Of a stretch of DNA of 64,000 nt, positions 24,375 to 34,040 are shown piece after piece. Source of the stretch: VRUE01 sp036403515 (GTDB taxonomy: Bacteria; Actinomycetota; Thermoleophilia; Solirubrobacterales; 70-9); the NCBI GenBank assembly GCA_036403515.1, contig DASWQV010000016.1, positions 1-64,000 of the forward strand, written 5' to 3'. A program made the position numbers and the translations under genes. The notes below the pieces were generated by a model. It was given only the letters and a program-made list of their open reading frames with translations, ran no database searches and had not been told where the DNA came from. Position 1 is the first letter of the stretch. Each line of letters starts with the position of its first letter.

Positions 24375-27300
24375 CTAGGGCGTCGCCGCTTTGAAGTGCG
24401 CGGCGATTTCGGCGGCGCTCAGCGCCCGGTTGTAGATAGCGACCTCATCGAGGCTCCCCCTGCCAAACAGGGAGGAGGCGGCTCGCGACATGAAGTAGAG
24501 GGTCGAGTTGGCGAAGTTTCCGGCCCCGGTGCCGCTGTTCACCTTGGTGTAGCTCACAGGCAGGCCGTCGACGTAGGGGGTGACCTGCTGGGCGGCCGTT
24601 GCAGCGCTGTCGAAGACGATGGCGTAGTGGTGCCAGACGTTGGCGGACGGGCGGGTGAAGTAGGAGGTATTGCGAGCGGTCAAACGGCCGATCCCGACCC
24701 CGAAGCGGCCACCCAGTTCGGAAGAGTTGGGGTCGATGAAGAAGCCGCCGTTGGTGTTGCTTGAGTTGGGGGTCAGCTCGAAGGCGAGGTCGTCGTTGCT
24801 GGCGTAACTGGTCCATTTCAACCAGAACTCAACGGTGAGCCTGTTGGTCGCCGAGAGGTTGACCGCAGCGCTGGCGGCGTCGTTGGCGCCATCGAAGGAG
24901 ACGGCCGTGTTGGAATCGGCGCCGCCGGCGAGCGCGCCGGCCGCCCCCAGCGTCGCGCCGTTCAGCGCCGTGGCGGTGCGGCCACCGATGCTGTCGGCCA
25001 GGCTCGTGCCCGAGGTCTCCGCCAGGCGCCAGTAGTCGAGTAGGCCGGGGGTCGAGCTGACAACGCCGCTGTAGGTGCTCTGCACTTTGAGGACGACGGT
25101 GGCGGTCCCGGTTGCGCCATTGTTATCGGTGACCCTCAGGCCGATTGTCCGATTGCCAGAGGTGGTGAAGGTTTTGGTCGTGGTTGCAGTGGCGCCGGTA
25201 TTGGTCTCGTAGGTGCCGTTGGCGTCCAGATCCCATTCGTATTTGGCGACGGTGCCATCCGGGTCCGCAGATGCGGAGGCGTTGAAGCTGGCGCTCGTGT
25301 TGACCGTCACCGGGTTTGGCGTGGCGGTGAAGGAGGCGACCGGAGCGCGGTTCTGCACCGTGACGGTTTTGGTCGAGGTCGCCGTGGCGCCGAGATTGTC
25401 GGTGACGCGCAGGCCGACCGTTACGACGGCCGTGGTCGCATAGGTTTTGGTCGTGGTCGCAGTGGCGCCCGTGCTGGTCTCGTACGTCCCGTTGCCGTCG
25501 AGGTCCCATTCGTATTTCGCGATCGTGCCGTCGGGATCGCTCGATGCCGAGGCGCTGAAGCTAACCGCGGTGCCGGTCGGCACCGGGTTGGGCGTCGCCG
25601 TGAAGGAAGCCGTCGGAGCGCGGTTGGAGACCGTCAGCACGCGCGTCGTGGTCGCCGTGGCGCCGTTGTTGTCGGTGACGCGCAGGCCGACGGTCACGTT
25701 GCCGGCTGTGGCAAAGGCTTTCGTCGCCGTTGCCGTTGAGCCTGTGCTGGTCTCGTAGGTGCCGTTGCCGTCGAAGTCCCATTCGTATTTGGCGATCGTT
25801 CCGTCTGGGTCAGACGAGGCCGAGGCATTGAAGCTGACCGAGGATCCGCTCACCACCGGGTTGGGGGTGGCGGTGAAGGAGGCGGTCGGCGGCTGGTTTT
25901 GCACGGTCAGGACACGCGTCGTGGTCGCGGTCGCCCCGTTGTCGTCGGTGACGCGCAGGCCGATGGTCGGCGTGCTGGCGCTGGCATAGGTTTTGGTCGT
26001 GGTCGCAGTCGAGCCGGTGTTCGTCTCGTACGTCCCGTTGCCGTCCAGATCCCACTCGTATTTCGCGACGATGCCGTCGGGGTCGGAGGAGCCCGTAGCG
26101 TCGAAGCTCACGGGGCCCCCGGTTGCGACGGGGTTGGGGGAGACGGTGAAGGACGCCTGTGGGCTTCTGTTCTGGACCGTGAGGGCGCGCGTCGTGGTTG
26201 CCGCGTCGCCGCTGTTGTCGGTGACGCGCAGGCTGACGGTCACATTGCTCGCGACGTTGTAAGTGCTCGTCGCTGTCGCAGTCGAGCCGGTGTTCGTCTC
26301 GTAGCTGCCGTTCCCGTCGAGGTCCCACTCATATTTGGTGACGGCCCCGTCGGGGTCAGAAGAGCCGGCTGCGTTGAAGGTGACCTGGGTGCCGGTCGGT
26401 ACCGGGTTGGGGGTCGCGGTAAAGGAAGCGAGCGGAACCTGGTTCTGAACCGTCACGGTACGCGTGGCGGTCGCTGCCGCGCCGTCGTCGTCGCTGACGC
26501 GCAGGCCGACTTCATGGTCGCCGGGCGCTTCGAAGGTGCGCGAGGCGGTCGCGGTCGTGCCCGTGTTTGTCTCATAGGTCCCATTGCCGTCGAGGTCCCA
26601 TTCGTATTTGGTGACGGTGCCATCGGAATCCGAAGAAGCCGACGCATCGAGGATCACCTGGCTGAGAGTCGGAACGGGGTTTGGCGACACCGTGAACGAA
26701 GCGGAAGGAGCTTTGTTTTGAACCGTCAAGCCGACCGTGGTCGTGGCGGTGGCGCCATCGCCGTCGGTCACCCGAAGGCCGACGGTCACGCCGCCTTTGC
26801 CCGGATAGCTCTTGGTCGTGGTCGCGGTTGCGCCGGTGTCGGTCTCATAGGTCCCGTTGCCGTCGAGGTCCCACTCGTATTTGGCGATCGGGCCCTCGGG
26901 ATCGGATGAGCCGGAGGCGTCGAAGCCGACCTGGTCACCGGTTGAGGCGGGATTGGGGGTCGCCGTGAAGGACGCCGTGGGGAGCGTGCCCTGCACCGTG
27001 ACGGCACGGCTCGTGGTGGCGGTTTCAGCCGCGTCGTCGGTGACCCGCAGGCCGACCGTTACTTCGCCTGAGGTCGCGTAGCTCTTCGTCGCGCTTGGTG
27101 TTGCGCCGGTGTCGGTCTCATAGGTCCCGTTCCCGTCGAGGTCCCATTCGTATCTGGTGACGGCTCCGTCCGGGTCGGCAGAGCCCGCGGCGTTGAAGTT
27201 GGCCTGGATCCCCGCCGCGACTGGATTGGGAGTGGCCGTGAAGGAGGCGACGGGCGGCTTGTTGATGCTCGAGTCGAAATGCGCGCCGACTTCGGCGGCG

Positions 27301-30300
27301 CTGAGGGCACGGTTGTAGAGAGCAACCTCGTCGAGGCTGCCTTTGCCGAACAGCGTCGTGGCGTTGCGCGACATGAAGAAGAGCAGCGAGTTGGCGAAGT
27401 TGCCCGCGCCGGTGCCGTTGGCGGTCTTTTCGTAGGCGATTGGTTTGCCATCGACGTAGGGGATGATCTCTTCGGAGGCCGGCGCCTGGGTGTCAAGGAC
27501 GAGCGCGTAGTGGTGCCAGATGCCTGCGCTGGGTCGTTCGAAGTAGGCGTTGTTGCGCGATTCGCCGCGACCGATGCCGATTCCGAACTTGCCGCCGAGC
27601 TCGCCCGCGTTGGGGTCGACCAGGAAGCCTCCGTCGGTTTCGTTGAAGTTCGGGGTGAACTCGAAGGCCAGGTGGTCGTCGTTGGCGTAAGCGGCCCAGT
27701 TGAGCCAGAATTCGACCGTCAGCTGGGAGGTGCTGGAGAGATTGAGTTTTGCGCTCGCGGCGGCGTTGTTGCCGTCGAAGCCGGCCGCCCTGTTCGGGTC
27801 GCCGGCGAGGGCCCCCGGGATCCCGAAACCGACGCCACCCTGGGCGGCCGCCGTATTGCCGCCGACACCATCGGCGAAGCTAGTTCCCGACTGCTCGCCC
27901 AGGCGCCAGTAGTCGATCAGCCCGGGGGTCGAGCGGACCGCGCCGTAATAGGAACCGACGACGCTGACCAGGTGGCTGGCGGTCGCGATTTCGCCGCTGT
28001 TGTCGGTCACCCTCAGGCCAACGGCCACGTCGCCGTTGCTGAAGTAGCTCTTGGTCGTAGCCGGGGTCGAGCCGCTGTTGGTCTCATAAGTCCCGTTGCC
28101 GTCGAGGTCCCATTCGTATTTCGCGATCGTGCCGTCGGGGTCAGAGGAGCCGGAGGCGTCGAAGCTGACCGCGCTGCCGATCGGGGCCGGGCTCGGCGTC
28201 AAGGTGAAGGAGGCTTTGGGCGGCTGGTTCTGGACCGCCAGGCCGACGCTGCTCGTCGCGGTTCCACCTTTGTTGTCGGTTACCTTGAGACCGACTTTGT
28301 ATTCGCCGGGTGTCGCGTAGCTCCGGCTCGTCGTCGGGGTCGAGCCGGTGTCGGTCTCATAGCTCCCGTCGCCGTCGAGGTCCCATTCGTATTTCGCGAT
28401 CGTGCCGTCGACGTCGGAGGAGCCGGTGCCGTCGAAGCTGACCGCCGTGTTGGTTTCGACCGGGTTTGGCGTCGCCGTGAACGACGCCTGCGGGGCGTTG
28501 TTGAGCACCCTGGCGAGGTAGTGCGAGTTGATCTCGGCCGGGGTCAGGGCGCGGTTGTAGAGCGCAAGCTCGTCAAGGCTGCCCTTGCCGAAGAGGGCGG
28601 ACGCGTTGCGCGACATGAAGGAGAGAACTGAGCTGGCGAATTTTCCAGCGCCGGTGCCGCTGTTGAGCTTTTCGTAGGCGATCGGTTTGCCGTCCACGTA
28701 GGGGATGATCTGCTGCGCGGCCGGCGCCGCTGTGTCGAGGACCAGTGCGTAGTGGTGCCATGCGCCGGCGCTGGGCCTGGCGAAGTAGGCGTTGTTGCGG
28801 GATTCGCCACGACCGATTGCGACGCCGAACTTGCCGCCCAAGTCGCCGGCATTGGGGTCGATCAGAAAGCCACCTTCGTTTTCGTTGAAGTTGGGCGTCA
28901 GCTCGAGCGCCAGAGCGTCGTCGTTGGCGTAGGCGGCCCAGTTGAGCCAGAATTCAACCGTCAGCTGGGAAGTTGCGGAGAGGTTCACCGCGGCGCTCGC
29001 GCCGCCGCTCGTGCCGTCGAACGTCGCGGCCGTGTTCGGATCGCCTTCGAGCACTCCAGGAGTGCCGAGAGTCACGCCTCCTTTGAGGGTCGCCGGGCTG
29101 GAGCCGGCGACATTGGCGAAGGTCGTCCCCGACTGCTCGCCAAGGCGCCAGTAGTCGACCAGGCCGGGCGTTGAGCCGATTGCGGCGCTGTACGTCCCGC
29201 CGACGGTGACGACACGGCTCGCGGTCGCGGTGGCGCCGGTTCCGTCGCTGACCCTGAGGCCGACTTTGTAGTCGCCGGCGCTCGGGTAGGAACTGGCCGC
29301 GGTGGGGGTCGAGCCCGTGTTGGTCTCGTAGCTGCCATTGCCGTCGAGGTCCCACTCGTATTTGACGACGGCGCCTTCGGGCGCCGAGGAGGCCGAGGCG
29401 TTGAAGTTGACCTGAGCGTTTGCCGCAACCGGGTTTGGCGTGACCGTGAAAGAGGCCTGGGGCGCGTTGTGTTGAATCGAAACCGCACGGGTCGCTGTCC
29501 CGATGGCACCGCTGTTGTCGGTCACACGGAGGCCGGCCTGGCGGGTTCCTTCGGTTGCGTAGGAAGTGGTCGTAGCCGGGGTCGAGCCGGTGTTGGTCTC
29601 ATAAGTCCCGTTGCCGTCGAGGTCCCATTCGTATTTCGCGATCGTGCCGTCGGGGTCCGAGGAAGCCGATGCGTCGAAGCTCACCTGGGCATTGGTCGCA
29701 GCCGGGTTGGGCGTTGCCGTGAAGGAGGCCAGAGGCGCTTTATTGGTGCGGCTGGCCTGGTAATGCGAGCTGATCTCCGGCGCGCTGAGGGCGCGGCTGT
29801 AGAGCGAAAGCTCGTCGAGGCTGCCCTTGCCGAAGAGGGCGGACGCGTTGCGCGACATGAAGTAGAGGTTCGAGCTGGCGAATTTCCCTGCACCGATGCC
29901 GGTGTTGAGCTTTTCGTAGGCGATCGGCTGGCCGTCGACGTAGGGGACGATCTGCTGCGCCGCCGGCGCCGTGGTGTCGAAGACGATCGCGTAGTGGTGC
30001 CAGACGCCCGCGCTGGGCCGTGTGAAGTAGGCGTTGTTGCGCGATTCGTTACGACCGATACCGATACCGAACTTGCCGCCGAGCTCGCCGGCGTTGGGGT
30101 CGACCAGAAAGCCACCGTTGGTGTTGTTGAAGTTGGGCGTGAACTCGAGCGCGAGGTCGTCGTCGTTGGCGTAGGCAGACCAGTTGAGCCAGAATTCGAC
30201 CGTCAGTTGGGAGGTTGCCGAGAGGTCGACCGCGGCGCTGGCGGCCCCGGTCGATCCGTCGAAGGTAGCGGCCGTGTCGAGGTCGCCTTCCAGTGGCCCG

Positions 30301-32771
30301 ATGGTCCCGAGCGAGAATCCGCCCTGAGCGGTTGCCGGGCTGCCGCCAACCGCGTCGGCGAAAGTGCTGCCAGATTTCTCGCCGAGGCGCCAGTAGTTGT
30401 GCAGTCCCGGCGTGCCGAGGATTTCAGAGTGGTAGGCGCTGCCGTGGCCGACGACCAGCGCGTGGCTGACCGTGGCGGTGCCGCCGCTGTTGTCGGTGAC
30501 GCGCAGGCCGATCTGGCGATCGCCTTCGCTCGAGTAGGAGCGAGTGGCAGTGGCGACCGAGCCGGTATTCGTCTCGTAGGTCCCGTTGCCGTCGAGGTCC
30601 CATTCGTATTTGACGATCGTGCCGTCCGGATCCGAGGAGCCCGCGGCGTTGAAGGTGACCAGGGTTTCCAGCGAGGCCGGGTTGGGGGAGATCGTGAAGG
30701 CCGCTTTGGGGGCAAGGTTGCCGGGGGTGCCACTGCTGATCACGACAGTGCGGACCGCCTGGTCGGTGGCGCCGCCGCTGTCGGTGACCCGCAGCCTGAC
30801 GGTCACTTCTTCGGCGTCCGGGTACGTCTTCGACGTGGTCGCCGTCGAGCCGGTATTCGTCTCGTAGGTCCCGTTGCCGTCGAGGTCCCATTCGTATTTG
30901 ACGATCGTGCCGTCCGAGTCGGTCGAGCCAGCGGCGTTGAAGCTGATCAGGCTGCCGGTCGAGGCGGGGTTCGGCGTGGCCGTGAAGGAGGCCTGCGGCG
31001 GGTCGTTGCCGTCGATGACGATGCCGGCCGGCGTCTGCGGTTGCACCCCACCGTCGGCAAAGATGTTGTAGGTCGCCTGCTGTATCCGCGGGTCACTCGA
31101 ATCGACGGATGGGTCTTCGTAGCTTTCGCTCGGTTTGTCGAGGTAGTGCGGAGCGAGTCCCCAGGACCACTGGATGGTGCCGGCGTGAAAGACGAGGGCG
31201 CCGCTTGGCGCCACGTACTTGACCGCGGAAACGGTTGTCGGCTGGCCGGGCGGGGGGGTCGACGAGTAGAGCAGGCCCTCGTCCTGGATCCACTCTGGCG
31301 GGCTCGGCGCGGTTGCCATGTCGCTCGAGCTGATCCGCTTGACGCCGGCCGGCTGTTTGCTCAGGTACTGAGCTTGGGTCGGGATCGAATCCCACTCCCA
31401 ACCGTTGAGACTGGTGCCGATCGTCGTGCTGGAAGTCTGGGATACGCCCGTGTTGCGCCAGATCCGGTCGCCGGCAAATTCGTTTTGGGCGTTGGTGGCC
31501 GGCACGGTCAGCGGATAGTCGAAGTTGTCGTTGTCGCCAACGTACATCGACCCCAGCAGGGAGTTCTCCGGCTGATTGGGGCCGACGCGGCCTCCCGCCG
31601 GAGCGTTTGGATTGCCCGGAAGCGCCCCATCGTCGCGCCAGGTCGTCGTCGCGTTCTGGGGGTTGTCGTCAGCCGTCCCGGCTTTGCCGTCGAGGCCGAG
31701 CGCGTCGTCTTTGGTGCCTTTGACCCCGTCGGGGCCCCAGTCGTTGACCCCCTTGGAGCCGTCGGGAACGTTGCCTTCCTTGGTTCCCTCGATCGCCTTG
31801 TAGCAGACGAGGGTGCGACCGCCGTTCTCGTAGCGCACCTTCCAGTAGGCGGTGTTGCCGCTGAAGGAGGCAATGTTGACGCCGGCGTCGCGCGCCGCCT
31901 TGTAGCCTTTCATCTCGGCTTCTGACCAGTACTCGTCGTGGCCGGAGATCACCAGGGTTTTGTGGTTGAGCAGCTGCCCTGGGTTCGAATCGACCGAGAC
32001 GTTGTCCGTGTAGTCGACTTCGTAGCCCTCGCGCTCGAGCCAGGAAACCATCGGGAAGTCGGCTTTGAGGAACCAGTTGGCGTCGTTGTCGTCGTTGACG
32101 TAGGGACGTTCGAAGGAGACCTTGACCGCCCGAGAGGTGCCGGTGATCGTCTGGAACCCTGCTGAGTTGAAGCGATAGAGCGAGTGGCCGTTGAAGGAGT
32201 TGTAGGCCTGGTATGTGGCGATCGGCAGCTTGTAGAGCAGCGCCGAGTGGCGGGCGTCGTTGCGGACCGTGAAGATGATCTGGTTGTCCTGGCTGTTGGC
32301 CAGGTCCTTGATTCGCACCATGTATATGCCCGACGCCGGAAGCGAGCTGCCCGGCACGGTCAGGCTGGTTTCCCAGTCGCCGCACGACCAGTAGCCGGTC
32401 GTTTCGTCGGGTGATTCGCAGTTGCGGTCATTGGTGATCGCAACTTTTTTGTTCTGGTAGACGAGACGGCCGCCGGTCCCGCCGTACCAGCCCATGCGGA
32501 AGACGCTCACTTCCGCATTGCCGGAGCCGCTCGGCACGGCGATCCGCAGCGGCACACCTTCACCGAGGTTGACGCTGGTCTTCGTCGCGTAGCCGGTTAT
32601 GCCACTGGGGTCGTAGTTATTGAGTCGCCAGGCGGTGGATCCCGCGCCCATGCAGTTGTTCTCATTGACCACAGGGTTCGAGCTCGGGCAGCTGACCGCT
32701 GCCCCGGCGGGGGCGGGCAAGGCCAGCAGAGCTCCGAGCAGAAGCAGGAAAAGTGGGAGGCGAGTACGCAT
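24375..32771 (-). CDS. Giant secreted protein: dimethylformamidase-like head, 14 PKD and 4 LamG domains
   Basis: This 2,798-residue secreted protein has a signal peptide (RLPLFLLLLGALLALPAPAG). The N-terminal domain (about residues 30-590) matches the C-terminal part of the N,N-dimethylformamidase large subunit (FRMGWYGGTGG, LPIATYQAYNSFNGHSLY, LVISGHDEYWS, FSGNTAYWKVRYE). Next come three blocks of two PKD domains plus one LamG domain, then eight PKD domains in tandem, then a final LamG. PKD copies share ASFTATPNP and YEWDLDGNGTYE. LamG domains share TPGLxDYWRLGE. No sortase motif or C-terminal membrane helix is seen, so anchoring is unclear. Start 32771 was chosen for the signal peptide; upstream in-frame starts add about 33 residues. 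A catalytic role is not proved. Confidence 0.85.
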   Translation of the reverse strand: MRTRLPLFLLLLGALLALPAPAGAAVSCPSSNPVVNENNCMGAGSTAWRLNNYDPSGITGYATKTSVNLGEGVPLRIAVPSGSGNAEVSVFRMGWYGGTGGRLVYQNKKVAITNDRNCESPDETTGYWSCGDWETSLTVPGSSLPASGIYMVRIKDLANSQDNQIIFTVRNDARHSALLYKLPIATYQAYNSFNGHSLYRFNSAGFQTITGTSRAVKVSFERPYVNDDNDANWFLKADFPMVSWLEREGYEVDYTDNVSVDSNPGQLLNHKTLVISGHDEYWSEAEMKGYKAARDAGVNIASFSGNTAYWKVRYENGGRTLVCYKAIEGTKEGNVPDGSKGVNDWGPDGVKGTKDDALGLDGKAGTADDNPQNATTTWRDDGALPGNPNAPAGGRVGPNQPENSLLGSMYVGDNDNFDYPLTVPATNAQNEFAGDRIWRNTGVSQTSSTTIGTSLNGWEWDSIPTQAQYLSKQPAGVKRISSSDMATAPSPPEWIQDEGLLYSSTPPPGQPTTVSAVKYVAPSGALVFHAGTIQWSWGLAPHYLDKPSESYEDPSVDSSDPRIQQATYNIFADGGVQPQTPAGIVIDGNDPPQASFTATPNPASTGSLISFNAAGSTDSDGTIVKYEWDLDGNGTYETNTGSTATTSKTYPDAEEVTVRLRVTDSGGATDQAVRTVVISSGTPGNLAPKAAFTISPNPASLETLVTFNAAGSSDPDGTIVKYEWDLDGNGTYETNTGSVATATRSYSSEGDRQIGLRVTDNSGGTATVSHALVVGHGSAYHSEILGTPGLHNYWRLGEKSGSTFADAVGGSPATAQGGFSLGTIGPLEGDLDTAATFDGSTGAASAAVDLSATSQLTVEFWLNWSAYANDDDLALEFTPNFNNTNGGFLVDPNAGELGGKFGIGIGRNESRNNAYFTRPSAGVWHHYAIVFDTTAPAAQQIVPYVDGQPIAYEKLNTGIGAGKFASSNLYFMSRNASALFGKGSLDELSLYSRALSAPEISSHYQASRTNKAPLASFTATPNPAATNAQVSFDASASSDPDGTIAKYEWDLDGNGTYETNTGSTPATTTSYATEGTRQAGLRVTDNSGAIGTATRAVSIQHNAPQASFTVTPNPVAANAQVNFNASASSAPEGAVVKYEWDLDGNGSYETNTGSTPTAASSYPSAGDYKVGLRVSDGTGATATASRVVTVGGTYSAAIGSTPGLVDYWRLGEQSGTTFANVAGSSPATLKGGVTLGTPGVLEGDPNTAATFDGTSGGASAAVNLSATSQLTVEFWLNWAAYANDDALALELTPNFNENEGGFLIDPNAGDLGGKFGVAIGRGESRNNAYFARPSAGAWHHYALVLDTAAPAAQQIIPYVDGKPIAYEKLNSGTGAGKFASSVLSFMSRNASALFGKGSLDELALYNRALTPAEINSHYLARVLNNAPQASFTATPNPVETNTAVSFDGTGSSDVDGTIAKYEWDLDGDGSYETDTGSTPTTSRSYATPGEYKVGLKVTDNKGGTATSSVGLAVQNQPPKASFTLTPSPAPIGSAVSFDASGSSDPDGTIAKYEWDLDGNGTYETNSGSTPATTKSYFSNGDVAVGLRVTDNSGEIATASHLVSVVGSYYGAVRSTPGLIDYWRLGEQSGTSFADGVGGNTAAAQGGVGFGIPGALAGDPNRAAGFDGNNAAASAKLNLSSTSQLTVEFWLNWAAYANDDHLAFEFTPNFNETDGGFLVDPNAGELGGKFGIGIGRGESRNNAYFERPSAGIWHHYALVLDTQAPASEEIIPYVDGKPIAYEKTANGTGAGNFANSLLFFMSRNATTLFGKGSLDEVALYNRALSAAEVGAHFDSSINKPPVASFTATPNPVAAGIQANFNAAGSADPDGAVTRYEWDLDGNGTYETDTGATPSATKSYATSGEVTVGLRVTDDAAETATTSRAVTVQGTLPTASFTATPNPASTGDQVGFDASGSSDPEGPIAKYEWDLDGNGTYETDTGATATTTKSYPGKGGVTVGLRVTDGDGATATTTVGLTVQNKAPSASFTVSPNPVPTLSQVILDASASSDSDGTVTKYEWDLDGNGTYETNTGTTATASRTFEAPGDHEVGLRVSDDDGAAATATRTVTVQNQVPLASFTATPNPVPTGTQVTFNAAGSSDPDGAVTKYEWDLDGNGSYETNTGSTATATSTYNVASNVTVSLRVTDNSGDAATTTRALTVQNRSPQASFTVSPNPVATGGPVSFDATGSSDPDGIVAKYEWDLDGNGTYETNTGSTATTTKTYASASTPTIGLRVTDDNGATATTTRVLTVQNQPPTASFTATPNPVVSGSSVSFNASASSDPDGTIAKYEWDFDGNGTYETSTGSTATATKAFATAGNVTVGLRVTDNNGATATTTRVLTVSNRAPTASFTATPNPVPTGTAVSFSASASSDPDGTIAKYEWDLDGNGTYETSTGATATTTKTYATTAVVTVGLRVTDNLGATATSTKTVTVQNRAPVASFTATPNPVTVNTSASFNASASADPDGTVAKYEWDLDANGTYETNTGATATTTKTFTTSGNRTIGLRVTDNNGATGTATVVLKVQSTYSGVVSSTPGLLDYWRLAETSGTSLADSIGGRTATALNGATLGAAGALAGGADSNTAVSFDGANDAASAAVNLSATNRLTVEFWLKWTSYASNDDLAFELTPNSSNTNGGFFIDPNSSELGGRFGVGIGRLTARNTSYFTRPSANVWHHYAIVFDSAATAAQQVTPYVDGLPVSYTKVNSGTGAGNFANSTLYFMSRAASSLFGRGSLDEVAIYNRALSAAEIAAHFKAATP
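25085..27260 (-). repeat. Tandem PKD-encoding DNA repeats (8 copies of about 270 bp)
   Basis: Eight consecutive PKD-coding units share near-identical blocks at DNA level, especially the stretch encoding YEWDLDGNGTYETNTG. Six more units are at 28.0-28.5, 29.2-29.7 and 30.4-31.0 kb. The array is a likely site of copy-number change by recombination and of assembly error. Confidence 0.85.
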
Positions 32772-32900
32772 CGTCAGGGGAGCAACGCGGAACCCTGTCA
32801 TTCCCTGTCGCGGGCCCAGGATGAAATTCGGCTGATCTTCGAATCGAACTTGGCCAGATCGACGCCGCAAGTCTGGATGAGACCCGTCCGTTCCTGATGT

Positions 32901-34040
32901 GTGCGCACCGCCCTGGCCGTCTTCTCACTGCTGCTCGTCGCCGCCATGTCGATGGCGTCGCACTGGGGCGGGCCTGTTTCATGGGAGACCGACGCGCTCT
33001 TCTACCAATCGAAGAGCGAGGAGATCGGTGGCGCCGACGCGGCGGCTGCCCGCCAGGAGGTCTTCGGCGGTCCGCTCTCTGCTTATGAGCGCGGCATCGA
33101 AGCCGACCATCCCGACGAACCGGCGCGGGTCAGCGACCCCGCCTGGGTCGAATACAGCTCGACCTTCTACGCGCGGCGGCTTCTGCTGCCGGCACTCGCC
33201 GTGGTCATCAAGCCGATCTTCGGCCTGCGCTCGCTGCAGATTCTCTCGCTGCTCGGCTTCGTCCTCGTCCCGGCCCTGCTCTTCTTGCTGCTGCGCCGGC
33301 GGCTCCCGTTCGCGATCAGCATCGGGGTTGCCGCCGCGGTGATCCTCTGGCCGCCGCTGCGTGCCTGGGCCGTCTTTCCGTTGACCGACAGCAGCGGCCT
33401 GGCCCTGCTGATCGCGGCGCTGCTCTGCGCCCTGCTGACGATCGAGCGTGGCCGGCGCTGGCTGGCGCCATGGTTTGCCTGCGTCCTCGCGCTGGCGTTC
33501 ACCCGCGACATCGCCTTCATTCCCGTCATTGCCGCCCTCAGCCTGCTCGTGGCGCGGCGCGACCGAGCCAGTTTGGGCCTCGCCGGCATCGGCATCCTGG
33601 CGGCGCTGCCGGCCCTCTTCGTCCACGGCGTCTCGGAGTCCAAGGAGCTCGCCTACGTCTTCTCCAACCACACGATCCCGACCGACACCAGCTGGGCGGC
33701 AGTGCTACCCAAGTACCCGTCGAACTTCGCTCAGATGCTCGGCCGCTACGGCGACTACGCGGCGGCCAACCCGCTGGTCGTCCTGATTGCCCTCGGCGGC
33801 ATCGTCGCCTCTTTCGCCCTGGCGCCGCGCCGCGACACGCTGACGATCCTGCTCTGGTCGACGGTTCCGGGCTACATGCTGCTGATGGCTGTCGGCCCCG
33901 CCTTCTCGGGCTTCCGCTATGAGCTCGTCCTGGTCCCGTTGATCGCCTATGGCTACGGCCACCTCGCCGAGCGAGTGCTCCGCCGGGTCGGCGAGACGAG
34001 GGGCAACCGCGAGCTCGCCGGCGGCGCGGTTCGGTCGTGA
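32901..34040 (+). CDS. Polytopic membrane protein, possible GT-C type glycosyltransferase
   Basis: This 379-residue protein has around nine membrane segments after an initial extracytoplasmic-facing loop (about residues 20-95) with acidic residues (SWETDALFYQSKSEEIGG). This loop-first layout is like GT-C enzymes that use polyprenyl-phosphate sugars, in which a catalytic acid sits in the first outer loop. Identity to a named family is not evident. GTG start at 32901, divergent from the giant protein gene. It overlaps the next glycosyltransferase by four bases (GTGA), which supports a role in the same glycan. Confidence 0.6.
   Translation: MRTALAVFSLLLVAAMSMASHWGGPVSWETDALFYQSKSEEIGGADAAAARQEVFGGPLSAYERGIEADHPDEPARVSDPAWVEYSSTFYARRLLLPALAVVIKPIFGLRSLQILSLLGFVLVPALLFLLLRRRLPFAISIGVAAAVILWPPLRAWAVFPLTDSSGLALLIAALLCALLTIERGRRWLAPWFACVLALAFTRDIAFIPVIAALSLLVARRDRASLGLAGIGILAALPALFVHGVSESKELAYVFSNHTIPTDTSWAAVLPKYPSNFAQMLGRYGDYAAANPLVVLIALGGIVASFALAPRRDTLTILLWSTVPGYMLLMAVGPAFSGFRYELVLVPLIAYGYGHLAERVLRRVGETRGNRELAGGAVRS

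Noticed and set aside
25085..27260. Possible CRISPR-like array from regularly spaced repeats
   Set aside because: Repeat period is about 270 bp and is explained by PKD domain coding units; no short repeats with unique spacers.
29469..31925. 818-codon open frame antisense to the giant PKD/LamG gene
   Set aside because: Mirror of the PKD/LamG coding repeats (repetitive Val/Gly/Arg text); no signal peptide or domain.
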